64,000 bases of DNA from Syngnathus acus (Eukaryota; Chordata; Actinopteri; Syngnathiformes; Syngnathidae). The position numbers and the translations under genes are program-made. The DNA is taken from contig NC_051095.1 of the NCBI RefSeq assembly GCF_901709675.1, positions 2,336,295 to 2,400,294 of the forward strand, written 5' to 3'. Position 1 is the stretch's first letter. The number at the start of each line of letters is the position of its first letter. This document shows, in pieces, positions 23,104 to 37,264 of the stretch. Below the pieces are notes generated by a model that saw only the letters and a list, made by a program, of their open reading frames with translations, did not search any database and had not been told where the DNA came from.

Positions 23104-23400
23104 CAGTTTTTAAAACACACACACACACACACGCACACACGCACGCATGCACACTCACACTCTCACACAGACTCACTCACTCACTCACTCACTCACTCAC
23201 TCACTCACTCACTCACTCACTCACTCACTCACTCACTCACTCACTCACTCACTCACTCACTCACTCAGACACACACACACACACACACACAGACACTCAC
23301 TCTCACTCACTCACTACAGACACACACAAACACACTCACAAACACACTCACACACTCAAACACACACTCAAACACACACACACACGCACACAAACACACA
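23104..23400. repeat. (CTCA)n with flanking (CA)n
   Basis: (CTCA)n spans about 23171-23268 with CA-rich runs on both sides. Confidence 0.95.
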
Positions 23401-25118
23401 CCACCTCCATTTACATACTATTAGTCCGATTGCGTCAGATGGTCTTTCATTCCACACCCACATGCACGTTTTCCTATTCTGCAGGGGACTCGTGAAACAA
23501 CCCGAACCAACGGTCACCCTTCGTGCCGGTTAATGACTTTCATGCCCGGCACGCATCACTTGGAACGAGCTTGAGTGACACGTGACATCAGTGGTCATGA
23601 CAGCGTGGACTGTGAAGGGGGGCAGAAGGAAGTGACCTGGGGAGACACGATGAGCACACTTCTTTTGTCGTCATCCTTCGCTTACTAATCCACAACCTTT
23701 TGTTCGTACAAAGCAGCAACATGAAGTGACCTCTGCCTTACGGGGCTGGACTCCTCCAGCAGAAAACATTTTCTTGGGCAAATTTTGGATAAATAATTCA
23801 GGCTCGGCGAGAGTAACACGTCCGGCTGAAACAACTAAAGCCATCACAAAAAACACAACACGACCTCTTTGGCGACGGGAAAACTTCACCCCATCCATTT
23901 TTCAAAGTGGGGCAAGGCGGACATTTCTTTTGTGTCCTCTGTGACATCCAAAATAAAAATTAATGCGTCTTGTCGCCCGATGCATTAAACGCCAAATCGA
24001 TGAGTAATGTCACAGTCATTTTTCCTCATCGTCCGACCAATGGGATGCGACGAAAATACCTGGCGCCACCCGGGAGGTTGGAATTGAGATGACGGAGCGA
24101 GGCATGCTGGGATTCCTCACCGAAAATAAAAACAACCTCACACTTGCTATATTATCGCCTAGAAACACAAACAGCTAGTCAAAGAATTTTACCTGCTCAT
24201 TATCATAATCAATCTTTGTAACTGAATAAAAAAAAAAAATCCCAAAGCTTCTCCACATCTAAATAATATTACCAAGTAAACGTCCCGTATCCCGCCGCAA
24301 AATAATTTCTAATCCGATATAGTCTAAGTTCATAATTCTCAAACGGTGTCGAGAAATTGCGCGGTTGGAAAGATATTCAATCATTATAAAAAAAAAAGCG
24401 GCGCCCTGAAGGAATTCCCATCGACGGCATCGTGCACACTTTGAGGCCCGCACGTGCGGCGCCGGCCCGACAGAGGGATAAACCAAATCAGCCGCACATA
24501 TAAATTGGTAAAAATGTATGAGGGCATCCCTTCAAAGTGCTACAATCATAAAGCTCAAGCCTGTAATAATCCTCCACTCCTTCAATATTTATGGGCCAAC
24601 GCTCACAATCTCCCACTTCTCTTTTATTATTTGTCAGCAGAGATGATTCAGCCTCCGGAGGCCTGCTATATACACACACGCACACACATGGCGAGATTCG
24701 GGATGAAAAAAAAAAAAAAAAAAAAACAGGGGCACGGCTCATCATTGCTTATTACACCGGCTGCATCTCTATCGCTCGCCTCGGGTCAACAAACATCTCA
24801 GGAAGTGTGGCAGAGGTTGGACGTGACGGCAGGTAAGCAGCTCTGGCAAACATCTTCTGTTGTGCTTTCATATCATTTGCCTGAGCTAATCATAACGCGG
24901 CGGAGATGAATGGTGACGACCGGCGAAAAGCTTATTTGGGTTATTTGCACGTTTTGCGGCGGTGGCAGCAGCGTATGACTTTGGTCATGAAGAGAAAAGT
25001 TGTGCGTGCATTTTCGATGGAGTCCGATGGGAACCTTTGATTCTTATCAAATGTAGCTGTCAGGAATAAATGAACTGTAGACAACACAGACAGACAGATC
25101 AGAACTGTCACCCTTCAT

Positions 25119-25540
25119 TGAAACCCAAACCGTAGTTTGAAACCCTAGTTTGAAACTCTAACCCTAGTTTAAAACCCTACTTTGAAACCCTAACCCTAGT
25201 TTTAAACCCTACGTTGAAACCCTTACCCTAGAATGAAATCCTAATTTGAAACTCTAATCCTAGTATGAAATCCTAATTTTAAACCCTAACCCTAGTTTGA
25301 AACCCTAGTTTGAAACTCTAACCCCATTTCGAGACCTTAACACTAGCTTTAAACCCTATTTTGAAACCCTAACTCTAGTCTGAAGCCCTACTTTGAAACC
25401 CTAACCCAAGTTTGAAACCCTAGTTTAAAACCCTAAGCCTGGTTTGAAACCCTAGTTTAAAACCCTAACCCTTGTTTGAAACCCGAACCTTAGCTTTAAA
25501 CCCTACTTTGAAACCCTAACCCTAGTTTGAAACCATACTA
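25119..25540. repeat. telomere-like minisatellite (CCCTAACCCTAGTTTGAAA type)
   Basis: About 420 bp of degenerate tandem units built from CCCTAACCCTAG, TTTGAAA and CCCTA(C/G)TTTGAAA. The CCCTAA hexamer of vertebrate telomeres recurs but never forms a long pure run. Confidence 0.85.
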
Positions 25541-26482
<942 letters not shown>

Positions 26483-29400
26483 AGAAATAAAAGGTAAAGA
26501 TAAAAACAGGTACAGAGAGACAGGTAGCTTTACAGAGTAAACATGACTGACACCGTGACACCGCGCATCTACGCAAAGTCTGCAATCTAAAACGACGTCT
26601 CTTAAAGTGGCCCTGAGAGGAAATGCCTTTCAGAAATGAATGCGTGGTGGGAAGGGCGAAATTGAGGACCTGATTAAAACGCAAATGGAGGGGGAAAAAA
26701 AATGATTTCCTATTTGGAGGGCCTGCCATAATAGACAGAGAAGGTAATGGGGGGAGGGACTTGCATTGTTATTTGTCTGGTTGGGGCGTTAAGCTATAGC
26801 TCCTTATTATAGGACATTCCCAGTTTCTGCTCCACTATCTCCTTTTTGCCACCACAGACGGTGAGGACAGGGACTCCTCGACCAGATTACCAAAATGAAA
26901 CAATCCTAATCTCTCTTCACAGCTAATTACACCCAGAAGAAAACATTCCAACGCAACCGCATCCTTCCCGTCGGCGGAATCGGCCAAATGACCTTGAAGC
27001 TCGTCAAGGAGACGAGCCCGCCGGCCGGCCGGCCGGGGCGGACTCACTTTTCACGCCAATCAAAGCTCCTTGCTGTGAACCTTGGTGAGTTCAACATTAA
27101 CCCTGAGTCAGATGGTGAGCAGAAGGGTCACGCCCACGTTTGCTGCCCTCTCCTTGTCCTGCTCACTCATCACCTCCAAAGTCCCGACCCGCTCGCGGTG
27201 TTTATTCTGAGCCGCCCGGGAAGTGGATAGAATGTCACTTGCTTGACATCCATTAGGTCCGCGTCACCCGTAAATCCTCGCTCACATGCGAATGCTTTGC
27301 CAACGGCCACATAATTACATTTCAAAGACGCAGCTCGCGTTGACCTCCAGGAGGAGCTTGCCATCGTAAATAACGGGCGCCGTAAATCTTATGCACATGT
27401 ATGCGCCGGTTGGAGACCCACATGTAGATTGAATCAAATCTCGGCGCGCAAATGTTATCACGAGGTCGTGCGGGGGCAAGGCCATTCGGGGCGCTCTTCT
27501 CCACCAATCAGATGGCCGCGATTCAAGATGGCGGCAACGTAGCGCCAAAATGGCTGGTCGCCATTCCGATCGAGTTTAATGAAGCAAACTCGAGGTGAGA
27601 AATGGCTTTGGTTAAGACTATGTTGAATTATTAACAAGTCTACGGGCGAGGTAAACAGATGTGAAAAGACAATAAATGGTGAGAGATCCCACCGGGGGAG
27701 GCCAGCATGTGCTTGGCCATATTTTTTGTATGAAGGCCAAGCAAACGACTCTAGCCGCCATCTTAGAATTTCGTCCGATTTTGGAACTCGGAGTAAATAG
27801 TCCCGGGTCTTCACTGGCTAATCCAGACCATCGCACATAATGAGAACCAGCATGTGAGTGATCGGAGTCTAATTAGTTCCCCTTTTGGGTCCATCGAGCG
27901 AGCCCATTTGTTGGCTCATAGGTTCCCGTCTCTGTTCCTGCACCTCAAATGGTTGTTTTACTTCAACATATTCTTGTCGAACAATCTTGTCATTTGTGGC
28001 CACTTGATTAATAGAAATAGTCCAATTGTATTTCCAGTCTCATACAGAAGTCTGTCTCCATCTGTTCATCGCATCACTTTTCAAAAAGAGGCAAATAGAT
28101 CCAAGAATGGAATCGAAAATGGCAGCAGCTGCTAGCGCGGGCTAATGAGTGAAAAAGGGAACGAGAGGCTCTAATTGAGGACATGTTGTTTTCCAGAGGA
28201 TGCCACAAAGAGTGAAAACATTTTTTTTTTTTCGCTGTCTCTTCAGCATCAAATTAAACAAAGCCCAGAAGACGTCTTATGGCACTGGTTCGGCCATGGA
28301 CTGAAAACTGAATCGTTGGATTGAACTAGCTTAAAACAACAGAGCTCACCAAAAAGCTGTGTTTTGAATCAAATTAAACATGCTGGCTCGAGTGAACGAT
28401 GTTGGCAAATTCCAAAATGGAAATATTCCAAGCGAATAAAAGGCAGGTGTTTGACACGTGTGATTTCAACACTTCACAAAAGTCCAAAAATCAGAAAGTT
28501 TTGCTTTCGTTTGGTGAGCAAAACATTGGCACCCGCAGAACTGGCTGCATCACTCCCACCGACCGAATAAAACGCGAGCCGGTGCCAGGCGATGGCACCA
28601 ACGCCGTATCACCATGGCGACTGGCTGAGCGGTAGCTCGTATCACAGCCAGCGGCGGCGGGAGGCCAATGGGACGGACCTCGACCGGATCACAATGGACC
28701 CCACTGGGTCGTCCATTGAAGTTACGGAAGCTCAGCGCATTATAAAGCAAATTCCAAAACAACATCAAAGTTGAGATCCAACACGGAGACATTAGAATTT
28801 CAAAAACAGGAACAAGTATTGATTTATCATCATCGAGGCTGCCACCAGAACCAGATTGGTACCATCGTTTATGTATACAGCATTCAAACATGATTGCACA
28901 TTCCTAATTGCCGCCCCGCTGATCGCCATGGCAACAAAGGCTCCGAGCGTCACGTCAGAGTTGCCGTTCCGTTGTACAATCAATCTTTCCTCCCCCCTCG
29001 CTCTAATTTCCCTCATTAACTCTGAATCAGATATTGAAAAAAGTAAGTAATGCCCTCATTCATTTTTAATAACATTCATCTGAGATTGTCGTTACTCAAA
29101 CTCCCCCTGCTTCGCTTTTTTTTTTTCCGTCTCCAAAACCTGCCACTGGGAAGGAGTTTGGATTCGAAGGCCGCCGCGTTGACGTTTTCAAACGAGCGGT
29201 TGCGTGAAAGTGTGACGGTGAACAAAACCATCCGCCATTCCGACATTCGACCTCGAAGGCGCGGCGGCTAAGAAGGTTGCGGATCATATATCGCCACATT
29301 AATCACAGAAGAGCTCAAGACAGCCTTGACTCATCTACCAGCTACAATAGGCCAAGTATGCCGCCATTTTCCCCAAGCCGGCGCACATACGTACGCACTT

Positions 29401-32400
29401 GACATTCGTCCTTGCTTACTTGACCTCTGCTTGACGTTAGCGAAAACGCCCCCCGCGTGAGGCCGTTCGGCCGACGTACAGTGTCGAGTCAATAAAAGCG
29501 CGGCCGGAGTTCTCGCCGTCTTATCAGGCTCCCCGCAGCCTTCGTCCTCGCTAACGGTCAATAGTTGGAATCCATAAGTGAGCGTCTGACGCAGGCTGAG
29601 GTGTCAAGTCGTCCCGGTAGCGCTGTTAGCGCCGGTTAGCAAGCGCTGGATGTTAAGTGTTTGGTGTATGGGGTGTCGTCGTGATTCCAAGCAGCTGGCC
29701 GGCGCCACGCTGTGTTTCTCGGGAGGCGGCCCACTGAGCACGGCCGCCGCGTGCGAGCGGCGTGTTGCAATACGTTTGTGCAAAGCACTCTCGGCTGCCC
29801 GCGTGATGGATACGCCTCTTTGTGGCACGGGTTAGAAGGCATCCTTGATGGGAGAGGCCAGCCGTTCATCACTCGCCGGCTCGCGCCACCTCCCAAAGCC
29901 CCCCCCAACTATCCATTCTCGCCATCTCATGACAAATTGCTTACACAAGAAATGTGTTCTTGGACTTTTGTGCCATTTTTCCTCCTCCCCCCCACAAGCC
30001 TTTCTTCGTCTTTTCACCTAATTGCTTCTTTTTCTTTCTTTCCCTCCGTCTCAGCCTTAGAGCTGACCATCTCTCATTGGAAGCGCGCTGGTTAACAATT
30101 TGCCAATGTTTTCCCATTTACTTTCAATCTACGGCCATTTTTGCTGAAGTAAGCCGAACGCTAACTGTGTCACGAGCTACGCTAAGGTCGAAACTCAATG
30201 ACAAATCACAACGCTGGCGCCGCGGGGACGGTCATTGCGACGACGGCCCCTCGGGGAACAAGACGACGACTTTGAAAATGTCGTGGAATACCATCGGTAG
30301 TCATAATGAAGACACTATCTCTTGCTTCTAAGACATGGACATGCTAATGCTAACGGTTAAGCACGGACCGTTGGCATTAGCATGTCCACAAGTGATTTAA
30401 TGAGCCATTTTGGCAGTGCGGATTTAATCTTTGAAACTACCGGGACCATCAACTAGGTGTTCTCAGAACTGGCGGCTGGTACTTTGCCCGACAACGTATG
30501 AAAACGGAATTTTCCATGCTTAACTACTTGACTTTAGCCGCGCCAGGCACGTGCAAACGCATCTCGGCAGCCTCAGAAAGAAAGTAGGTGTTGATTATGT
30601 ACACACACGTCCCCCTTATGAGTGGCTGCAAAATCATTTCTACTTTGTTTACCCACAGCTGACAAAGAATATACCCGGGGATTTATGCGCTTCCGTGCTT
30701 CGTCGGTCGGCGAGTAAGTGCTCCCTCCGCCGCAACTCATCCACTTATCTAGCTGACGAGATGTTAAGTGAAATGCAAGCCGGCTGCGGCGTGGCACCTC
30801 GCTGTCGCCGCCCATGCTCGCTATTCGCCGAGCAAAAGGAGCCAAATTAGCCTCCCTCGCAGGCAAAGCAAACGACGTCCGGGATGGGAAGCCGGTACCG
30901 CCGTCAATAAGCTCGTTAATGGGGCCAGCTTGATAAGCGGACTCATTCATCATCAATTTCCCCGGTAAGGCACGACGGGAACGAATTCTCTCCTCTTCAG
31001 GCTTAGGGAGGAGGCCGCCCCGTCCTTGATGATTAATTTGAATATACACAGCTACGTCAACATTAATACTGATTGCTGATTAAGTTCCGATCCATTACGC
31101 TCGCTCAACCAAGACGCCGTGGCACCCCGGCCCACCCTTCCTCTTAATCCATTTATTCCTCTCCATTTTCCTTTTGTCTCATTTCTCCAGGCGCTTCTGA
31201 GATTGGTGTGCAGCCACCCGAGGGACTTGTTGACAGGCTTCCCTTGCACCCGAGGTTAAAAAGTCACACACAAACAACAGTTAGCGCTATCATTTTCCTT
31301 GCCAATCATCTCCAAAGCAGACCTCCGTGTCATGTTCTGCGGGTTTATTGTCTGGCAACTATTTCAGGATCAGCGCTTAAACATTCTAGATGCGGAGTAA
31401 AGGTCACGAAATAATGGAACCTTTTCCCAACAGAGGAAACCGATAGACGGACCAATTAAATCCCTTATATCATCCTTGCTTGATCTTAATATCCTCAACT
31501 TTCCTTCGCGAGGATTTTGAATAGTAAGCATGTCGGGCGCATCGCTCACAACTCCCGTTCACGCTGACGCGAGTGTGAGGGGTCATTTAAATCAAGCCGG
31601 CGAGAAGCGTCGTCTGAGGTCCCTGTTTATCACGCTGTCACGCCGCAGCCATTACGAGGACCAAAACATGATCTCTTTGCGGCGCCGACGCTTCCAAAAG
31701 GGTTCTTCATCTCCGAGGTTAGCCCTCGCCGTGACAGCTCGGCTTTTTCCCGTGCATACAAATGGCCGCCCCGCTCTGCTCCCGTCCCATCAGGTAGACT
31801 CGCGGCAGCGCTCTGGCAGCTGGCTTGGCGGCTGCTGCTGACAAGTGGATAAAGAGCCTCGCGCGGGTCAAAGGAATCAGGATCGCAGATCTCGAGAGCG
31901 ACATATCAAGCAGTGCGGGCGGAACATTTTTCCACTGTTGCTATGACGATGATGGAGTCGACGATGAGCCGGACAGGTCAAAAAAGCCGTCATAGGGAAT
32001 GACTGACAACCTGCATGAGTGCATATAAAGAAGATGTGTTGGAGAAAAAGCAGTGTGCCATCTGCTTCTTATCTGCTTGTGAAATTGCCCCTCAACTCAA
32101 ATGGAGCCCAAAAAGTGTCAAGCTTTGGCGTTAACGAGGCAGGAGGGATGCCATTTGATTTGTTTACAGATTTGCCGGGAACTTGGATAGCGCTACTGAT
32201 CCCAGAGTGAGATCGCAAACTTAACATAGCCACAATAACACACCTCCTGTCTGGCGTTATGAATCTCCAACGTCTCGGTTTTGTGCACGCTCCTCGTGAA
32301 AAAAGATGCTCTTCAAGGTTCTATTCAACAGTTAATGGAAGGCAAAACTGTTAATGCTAAAGCTACTCCAGCAGTAATTACGCCGCTTTGTGAGCCCTCT

Positions 32401-33397
32401 TCATTCAACCGAGCCGCTACGAGGGTTTCGTCTTCCCACTTCGGCGGAGGCTTTGAAGGAACATTTACGACCCAGACCGAGGTTTTTCATATGTCGCTTG
32501 TCGCCTTAGATCGATAAGACGGAGACGTGATCGCCACATTGCTGGCGTTTTCCACATCCGTACTGCCGGCTAATTGAAGGCGGTGATAAATCTCTTTTGG
32601 CTCCAACTTTAATTAAGTTGCCTCTTTTAATCACTTCTGTAGACGACGGCAGCGCCTTTCTTTTTACTCCCAATTACTCAAAAAAAAAAAATCCTGTGAT
32701 GGTCTAAGATGGAATCCAAAGGGGATTCAGTCTTAGGGGAGAGTCACTGATGCTTTTGGAAACACAAAAAAGTGCCTTTTGTTTGTTGCTGCCACCTGCG
32801 GATGAGAAAGCCAGCCGAAACTATTCTTCAAATCGGTCTCGCCTCAACGTGTTCTCGACGTCAAGCGTGCCTGCCGGGAGGCCTCATTAGTCCGGGAAAC
32901 CTCGCGCCACGCATGGACGCACCGACGCTCGCGTAAAAGGCGTCACGCGTCCGCCGCCCTGACTGCGCCACGTCCTAAACATTCATTTACGGTTGACACA
33001 AGTTGAGTCAGGTGAGCTGAGAAAAGACACCAACAGATTGGCGGCGCCAAAGAGACAAAGCGGTGAGCACGCCGGGGAATGGCGGCAAGCCAAAGGAGCA
33101 GCTGCTTACGTGCCAAGCGGGGGCAGCATACCTGATGGGAAGCCGTTTGTTGCGAGTGTAGTCATGCTGACCTCGTTCTCATCATGACAAAAAAGAGCCA
33201 ACAATCATCCACCACTCAATGGAACGGCCATTGTGCTCCCGCCGCCATGGCCACACCGAGGCAGTACGAAACCGAAACAATATAATATAGACTCCTCGCA
33301 GAGGATAAAGAATATACAATATGACTTAGAGTTCCGTTATATTGAATGTCTAAATGTGCTGCTGCGCTTCGATATGTGCTTCCAATCACGAATCAGA

Positions 33398-33793
33398 ATT
33401 AGCATTAAGCTAGCAGGCTAAAGATGAAGAGCAGTAAGTTTTTGTTTGCTCAAAGATCGGTTATTAGCATTTGCATTAAGCTAGCAGGCTAAAGATAAAG
33501 AGCAGTACATTTTTCTTTGCTCAAAGCTCTGTTATTAGCATTAAGCGAGCAGGCTACAGATAAAGAGCAATACGTTTTTGTTTGCACAAATCTCTGTTAT
33601 TAGCATTAAGCTAGCAGGCTAAAGATAAAGAGCAGTACATTTTTGTTTGCTCAAAGCTCTGTTATTAGCATTAAGCGAGCAGGCTAAAGATAAAGAGCAA
33701 TACGTTTTTGTTTGCTCAAATCTCTGTTATTAGCATTAAGTTAGCAGGCTAACGATAAAGAGCAGTACGTTTTTGTTTGCTCAAAGCTCTGTT
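33398..33793. repeat. 65-bp tandem array, six units
   Basis: Six units start ATTAGCATTAAGC and run through GCAGGCTAAAGATAAAGAGC and TTTTTGTTTGCTCAAA to CTCTGTT. Unit 2 has a 6-bp insertion. Units 2 and 4 share one set of variants and units 3 and 5 another, suggesting a 130-bp higher-order unit. Confidence 0.9.
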
Positions 33794-34381
33794 ATTAAAC
33801 ACCAGGGGATACAAGAAAGTCATTTCCATCTGATTTGAACATGAAATGGCTGACAATTGGCATTTCCCGGAAAGAAAACTGCACCCCGCCGCCGCCCCTG
33901 CCGTCAGCAAACAAACACGCCCCGCCGACACAGAGCAGCTCACAAGGAGGCTTGTTTGCAGCATCACTTGTCGTGAATAGACGATCGCAAAGCAAATCAC
34001 GGCGTTATTGTTGACTTGAAAATGACAATCAGCGGTGCATTGTCGAAGACCTCGTTGAGAATGGCGAAACAATAGCAGAAAGCCTTTTCCCTGAGCCACT
34101 GCTGACATAGTACAATACATTGTCTGGTATATTATACGTACTCGGGCATTTCTCCAATCGTATTTTTGAAGAAGACAAATTGTTACCAACGGAAAGACAA
34201 GTCGTACCAGTTCACCAAACAATCAAATGTGATTCATTTTTCTTGCCAAGATGGCTCATCATCGTGACTAGAGCAGACACATTGAAGCTATTAAAATGAA
34301 GCACAAAAAACATCAAACACAAATTCTTATATGTAATGCACCAAAGTTGGCAGGCGTATGTTACTTGTCACTCATCAAAAT

Positions 34382-34440
34382 GTGTACATACATACATGAA
34401 GAAAAAATAAATAAATAAAATACATACATACACACATTCA

Positions 34441-34472
<32 letters not shown>

Positions 34473-34545
34473 ATAATGTTAATAATATATGCACGGACGG
34501 ACGCACACACGCACGCACGCACACACACACATGCACACACACACA
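34382..34545. repeat. (CATA)n and (CA)n simple sequence
   Basis: CATA-rich sequence (about 34420-34470) then CA/CG-rich runs to 34545, adjoining the fold-back element. Confidence 0.85.
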
Positions 34546-34557
34546 TAAATATATATA

Positions 34558-34856
34558 TACACTACCGTTCAAAGGTTTGGGGTCACAAAATTGTTTGGGT
34601 GACCCCAAACTTTTGAACGGTAGTGTATATATTTATTTAGATAATTATTTATAGATTATATATATAATCTTCTGTGTAAAAAATCTTATAATATATATGT
34701 ATACTTATATTCATAGATTTTTTATAATCTTATACAAATATAAGATATAATTTATAATATTTAATTCATAATATTTTATTATAATAATATTTACACTACC
34801 GTTCAAAAGTTTGGGGTCACCCAAACAATTTTGTGACCCCAAACTTTTGAACGGTA

Positions 34857-34861
<5 letters not shown>
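34558..34861 (+). mobile_element. AT-rich fold-back MITE, copy 1 (Tc1-like ends)
   Basis: Both ends are near-perfect hairpins built from ACACTACCGTTCAAAAGTTT and its complement, with a roughly 12-nt loop (AAAATTGTTTGG). The interior is about 165 bp of AT-rich sequence. It sits between (CA)n and (TA)n runs, fitting insertion at TA. No transposase reading frame is present. This end sequence is common in fish genomes and is usually assigned to Tc1-like elements; the superfamily call is from memory. Confidence 0.8.
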
Positions 34862-34920
<59 letters not shown>

Positions 34921-35020
34921 GCACACACACACACACACGCACGCATACACACGCACACACACACAGAAACACTAATACATACATACATACATACACACAC
35001 ACATACATACACATACATAT
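34861..35020. repeat. (TA)n, (CA)n and (CATA)n simple sequence
   Basis: A TA run to about 34907, then CA and CATA runs to about 35020, immediately beside the fold-back element. Confidence 0.9.
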
Positions 35021-36954
35021 ATTAGCCCTTTTGGTTCCTCCCCTGGCCATATAGCGCTTTCACTCAGCTCTGCTCTTCAAGGCTTCTCATGTCTGTTAAG
35101 TCGGCCTAATCGTACAACATCGACTCTGTATTGCGTCTCCTTACGAGTGGCGGGCATGGCAATCATCACACCCACTCCTCCTCCTTCAAGCGCCCGCTAA
35201 CCTCAGATCCACATTAAGTCAAGCTCCTGAGTGTGAGCTCAAGACGGCTGCAAACTAAAAGCGCAATCATCAACGGGGTGTTACGTTAATGCCCAAAAGT
35301 GTGCTTCACGACCAGCTCTCGTGCATCCCTGCAGGTGTCCCTAATAAATAGGCCAGTCTATACTGTATTTACAGCCAAGACTAATTTTACACACTTAAGC
35401 AACACACAAACAACATGCAGCGTGCATTTTGAGTCCCAGCACACGTGCGTGCAGATAAAGATAAGAATGCAATTCCAAAAAGGGGGGGGGGAAGAAATAT
35501 GGATTATGTCTCAGGAGGAAATCTGCATCCTACACACTGCAAAATGAAGCAACTTCCTGTCGCTGGGCAGGAATTACACATGAGGATTTGAACAATTTTC
35601 TGCCAATGACACTATCGCAAGCTATTTCCGGACACACGTTTTAATTAAATGTCGTGTTTGCATCGTGAAAAAAAATGTAAGCGAACGCTTTCGTCACTCA
35701 GTGAATAAGTCTACACCCCCCCCTTGCTCAAATACTGTTTTTTGTGGCTTCAAGACCAATATAAATCATTTGTAAATATTTTCAACCTAGTATAAATACT
35801 GCAGTGACTTTTGTGACATCACGCGTACACTAGTGGCAGTTAAAAGCGGCAAATCCTCCCCCGGAGAAAACGACGAAAAATCGTCTCCTCCCTCTTCACA
35901 AGTGACGGCGTGGCACAGTCTGCCACGCGATCTCATCTTCCACGGCGGAGCCTCTCGAGCTCCGGCAGCACGACGTCGGCAAATCAACAAGGGTGAGAGA
36001 CACAATGAGGCTGAGATGAAGTTGAGGGTGTTACGCAACACTCGTCGGCGTCGTTAATTAGTGACATGGCTGAACTCTTGCGAAAATAACATCATTAAAT
36101 TTTGAACATGTTTTGCTTCCAAAGCATCAAGTTGACATTGCAGTGGAGATTTTTCTTTTTTTTTGACACTTTCCGTAATTTGTTGGGTTGACTGTCATTT
36201 TGCTCCTTTGCAGTATATGTGGAGCTGCACTTTATCGGTGACATTACGATGTCATCTGTCCTTTGGAACATATTGCACTTAATTGCTCGATGATCTCACA
36301 GACGGCCATTTTTTTTTTAACAAGCACATATGTCAAGCACTTTAGCTCAGGGTAAAAAAAAAAAAAAAAGACATCACCACAGTGTCCACCTGTTGTGGAC
36401 AAATAAGAGACAATAACGTTTTTGTTCGCATCATAAATCTACAATCGTCATTACGCATGGGCCATAGAATCCAGTTAATGACTCACAATATGAGTGACGT
36501 GTCGTTAGCGTGAACTGTGTTCTACGAGGACCTGAAGACGAGAATCCCGATCTAACCGTGAGTGACCCTGACCTTGTGTCCTCCATGTTTGCGCTGATAA
36601 CACTCGGGGTCCACCGGGCCTCATTAATCACCTCCCTGTGTACCAACTCGACAGCTACACGGCAAGAACATGGGCGCGTAAAAAGAGATTTTTTCTAGTC
36701 CCATATGGAATCTTCTCATGGAAACACTGAAGCGGCGAATTTAATCATGCGGGGGGCCAAAACTCAAAAAGTATTTTTGGCTGTATGTAAGTTGAAGAGA
36801 CAAAGAATTTTAAAACTAAATACCAAAACTAAAAAAACTCAAATTAAATAGACGAGTTACAAACTTATACCCGCTTCAAATAAAACAAAGCAAAGATGAA
36901 ATTCGTTAACGCGGCCTGTAGATGGCGCTACAGGTGGATTGTGGGTGCAAATAA

Positions 36955-37264
36955 GGGGTGTCAAACTCATTTTTATCACGGGCTGCATTGTAGTTATAGT
37001 TTTCTTCCGAGGGTTATTATGATTGTCAACATCTTCTAAACACAGTATAGGCTACAAAACAAACCGATGAATAACTAGTTTTGAAATCAGAGACGAGTAA
37101 AAACGGCTCAAATATTTGAAAAAGACTACTGGTAATAAAAAGTCCAAGAAATATCTCTATCTCAATTTATAATTTTAGTAACGACATGGCAAATTTGTCT
37201 TCGCGGGCCAGATAAAATGATGTGGCGGGCCGTATCTGGCCCCCGGGCCTCGAGTTTGACACCG
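36955..37264 (-). mobile_element. non-autonomous hAT-like element, copy A
   Basis: It begins GGGTGTCAAACTC and ends GAGTTTGACACCG, giving 12-bp inverted termini, with subterminal GGCCCCCGGGCC and GCGGGCC motifs. About 310 bp, no coding capacity. It is homologous in reverse to the interrupted copy at 53411-54693. The hAT label is from general resemblance to fish elements with these ends; I did not find a clear 8-bp target duplication. Confidence 0.65.

Noticed and set aside
23031-23533. Thr/His/Ser-rich plus-strand reading frames
   Set aside because: They arise from (CTCA)n and (CA)n repeats; no domain or splice context.
33398-33793. Tandem array considered as a CRISPR array
   Set aside because: Repeats are contiguous 65-bp units without unique spacers, in a vertebrate intron.
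34711-35050. Cys/Val and Tyr/Ile-rich frames near 34.7-35.0 kb
   Set aside because: They translate (CA)n, (TA)n and (CATA)n simple repeats.
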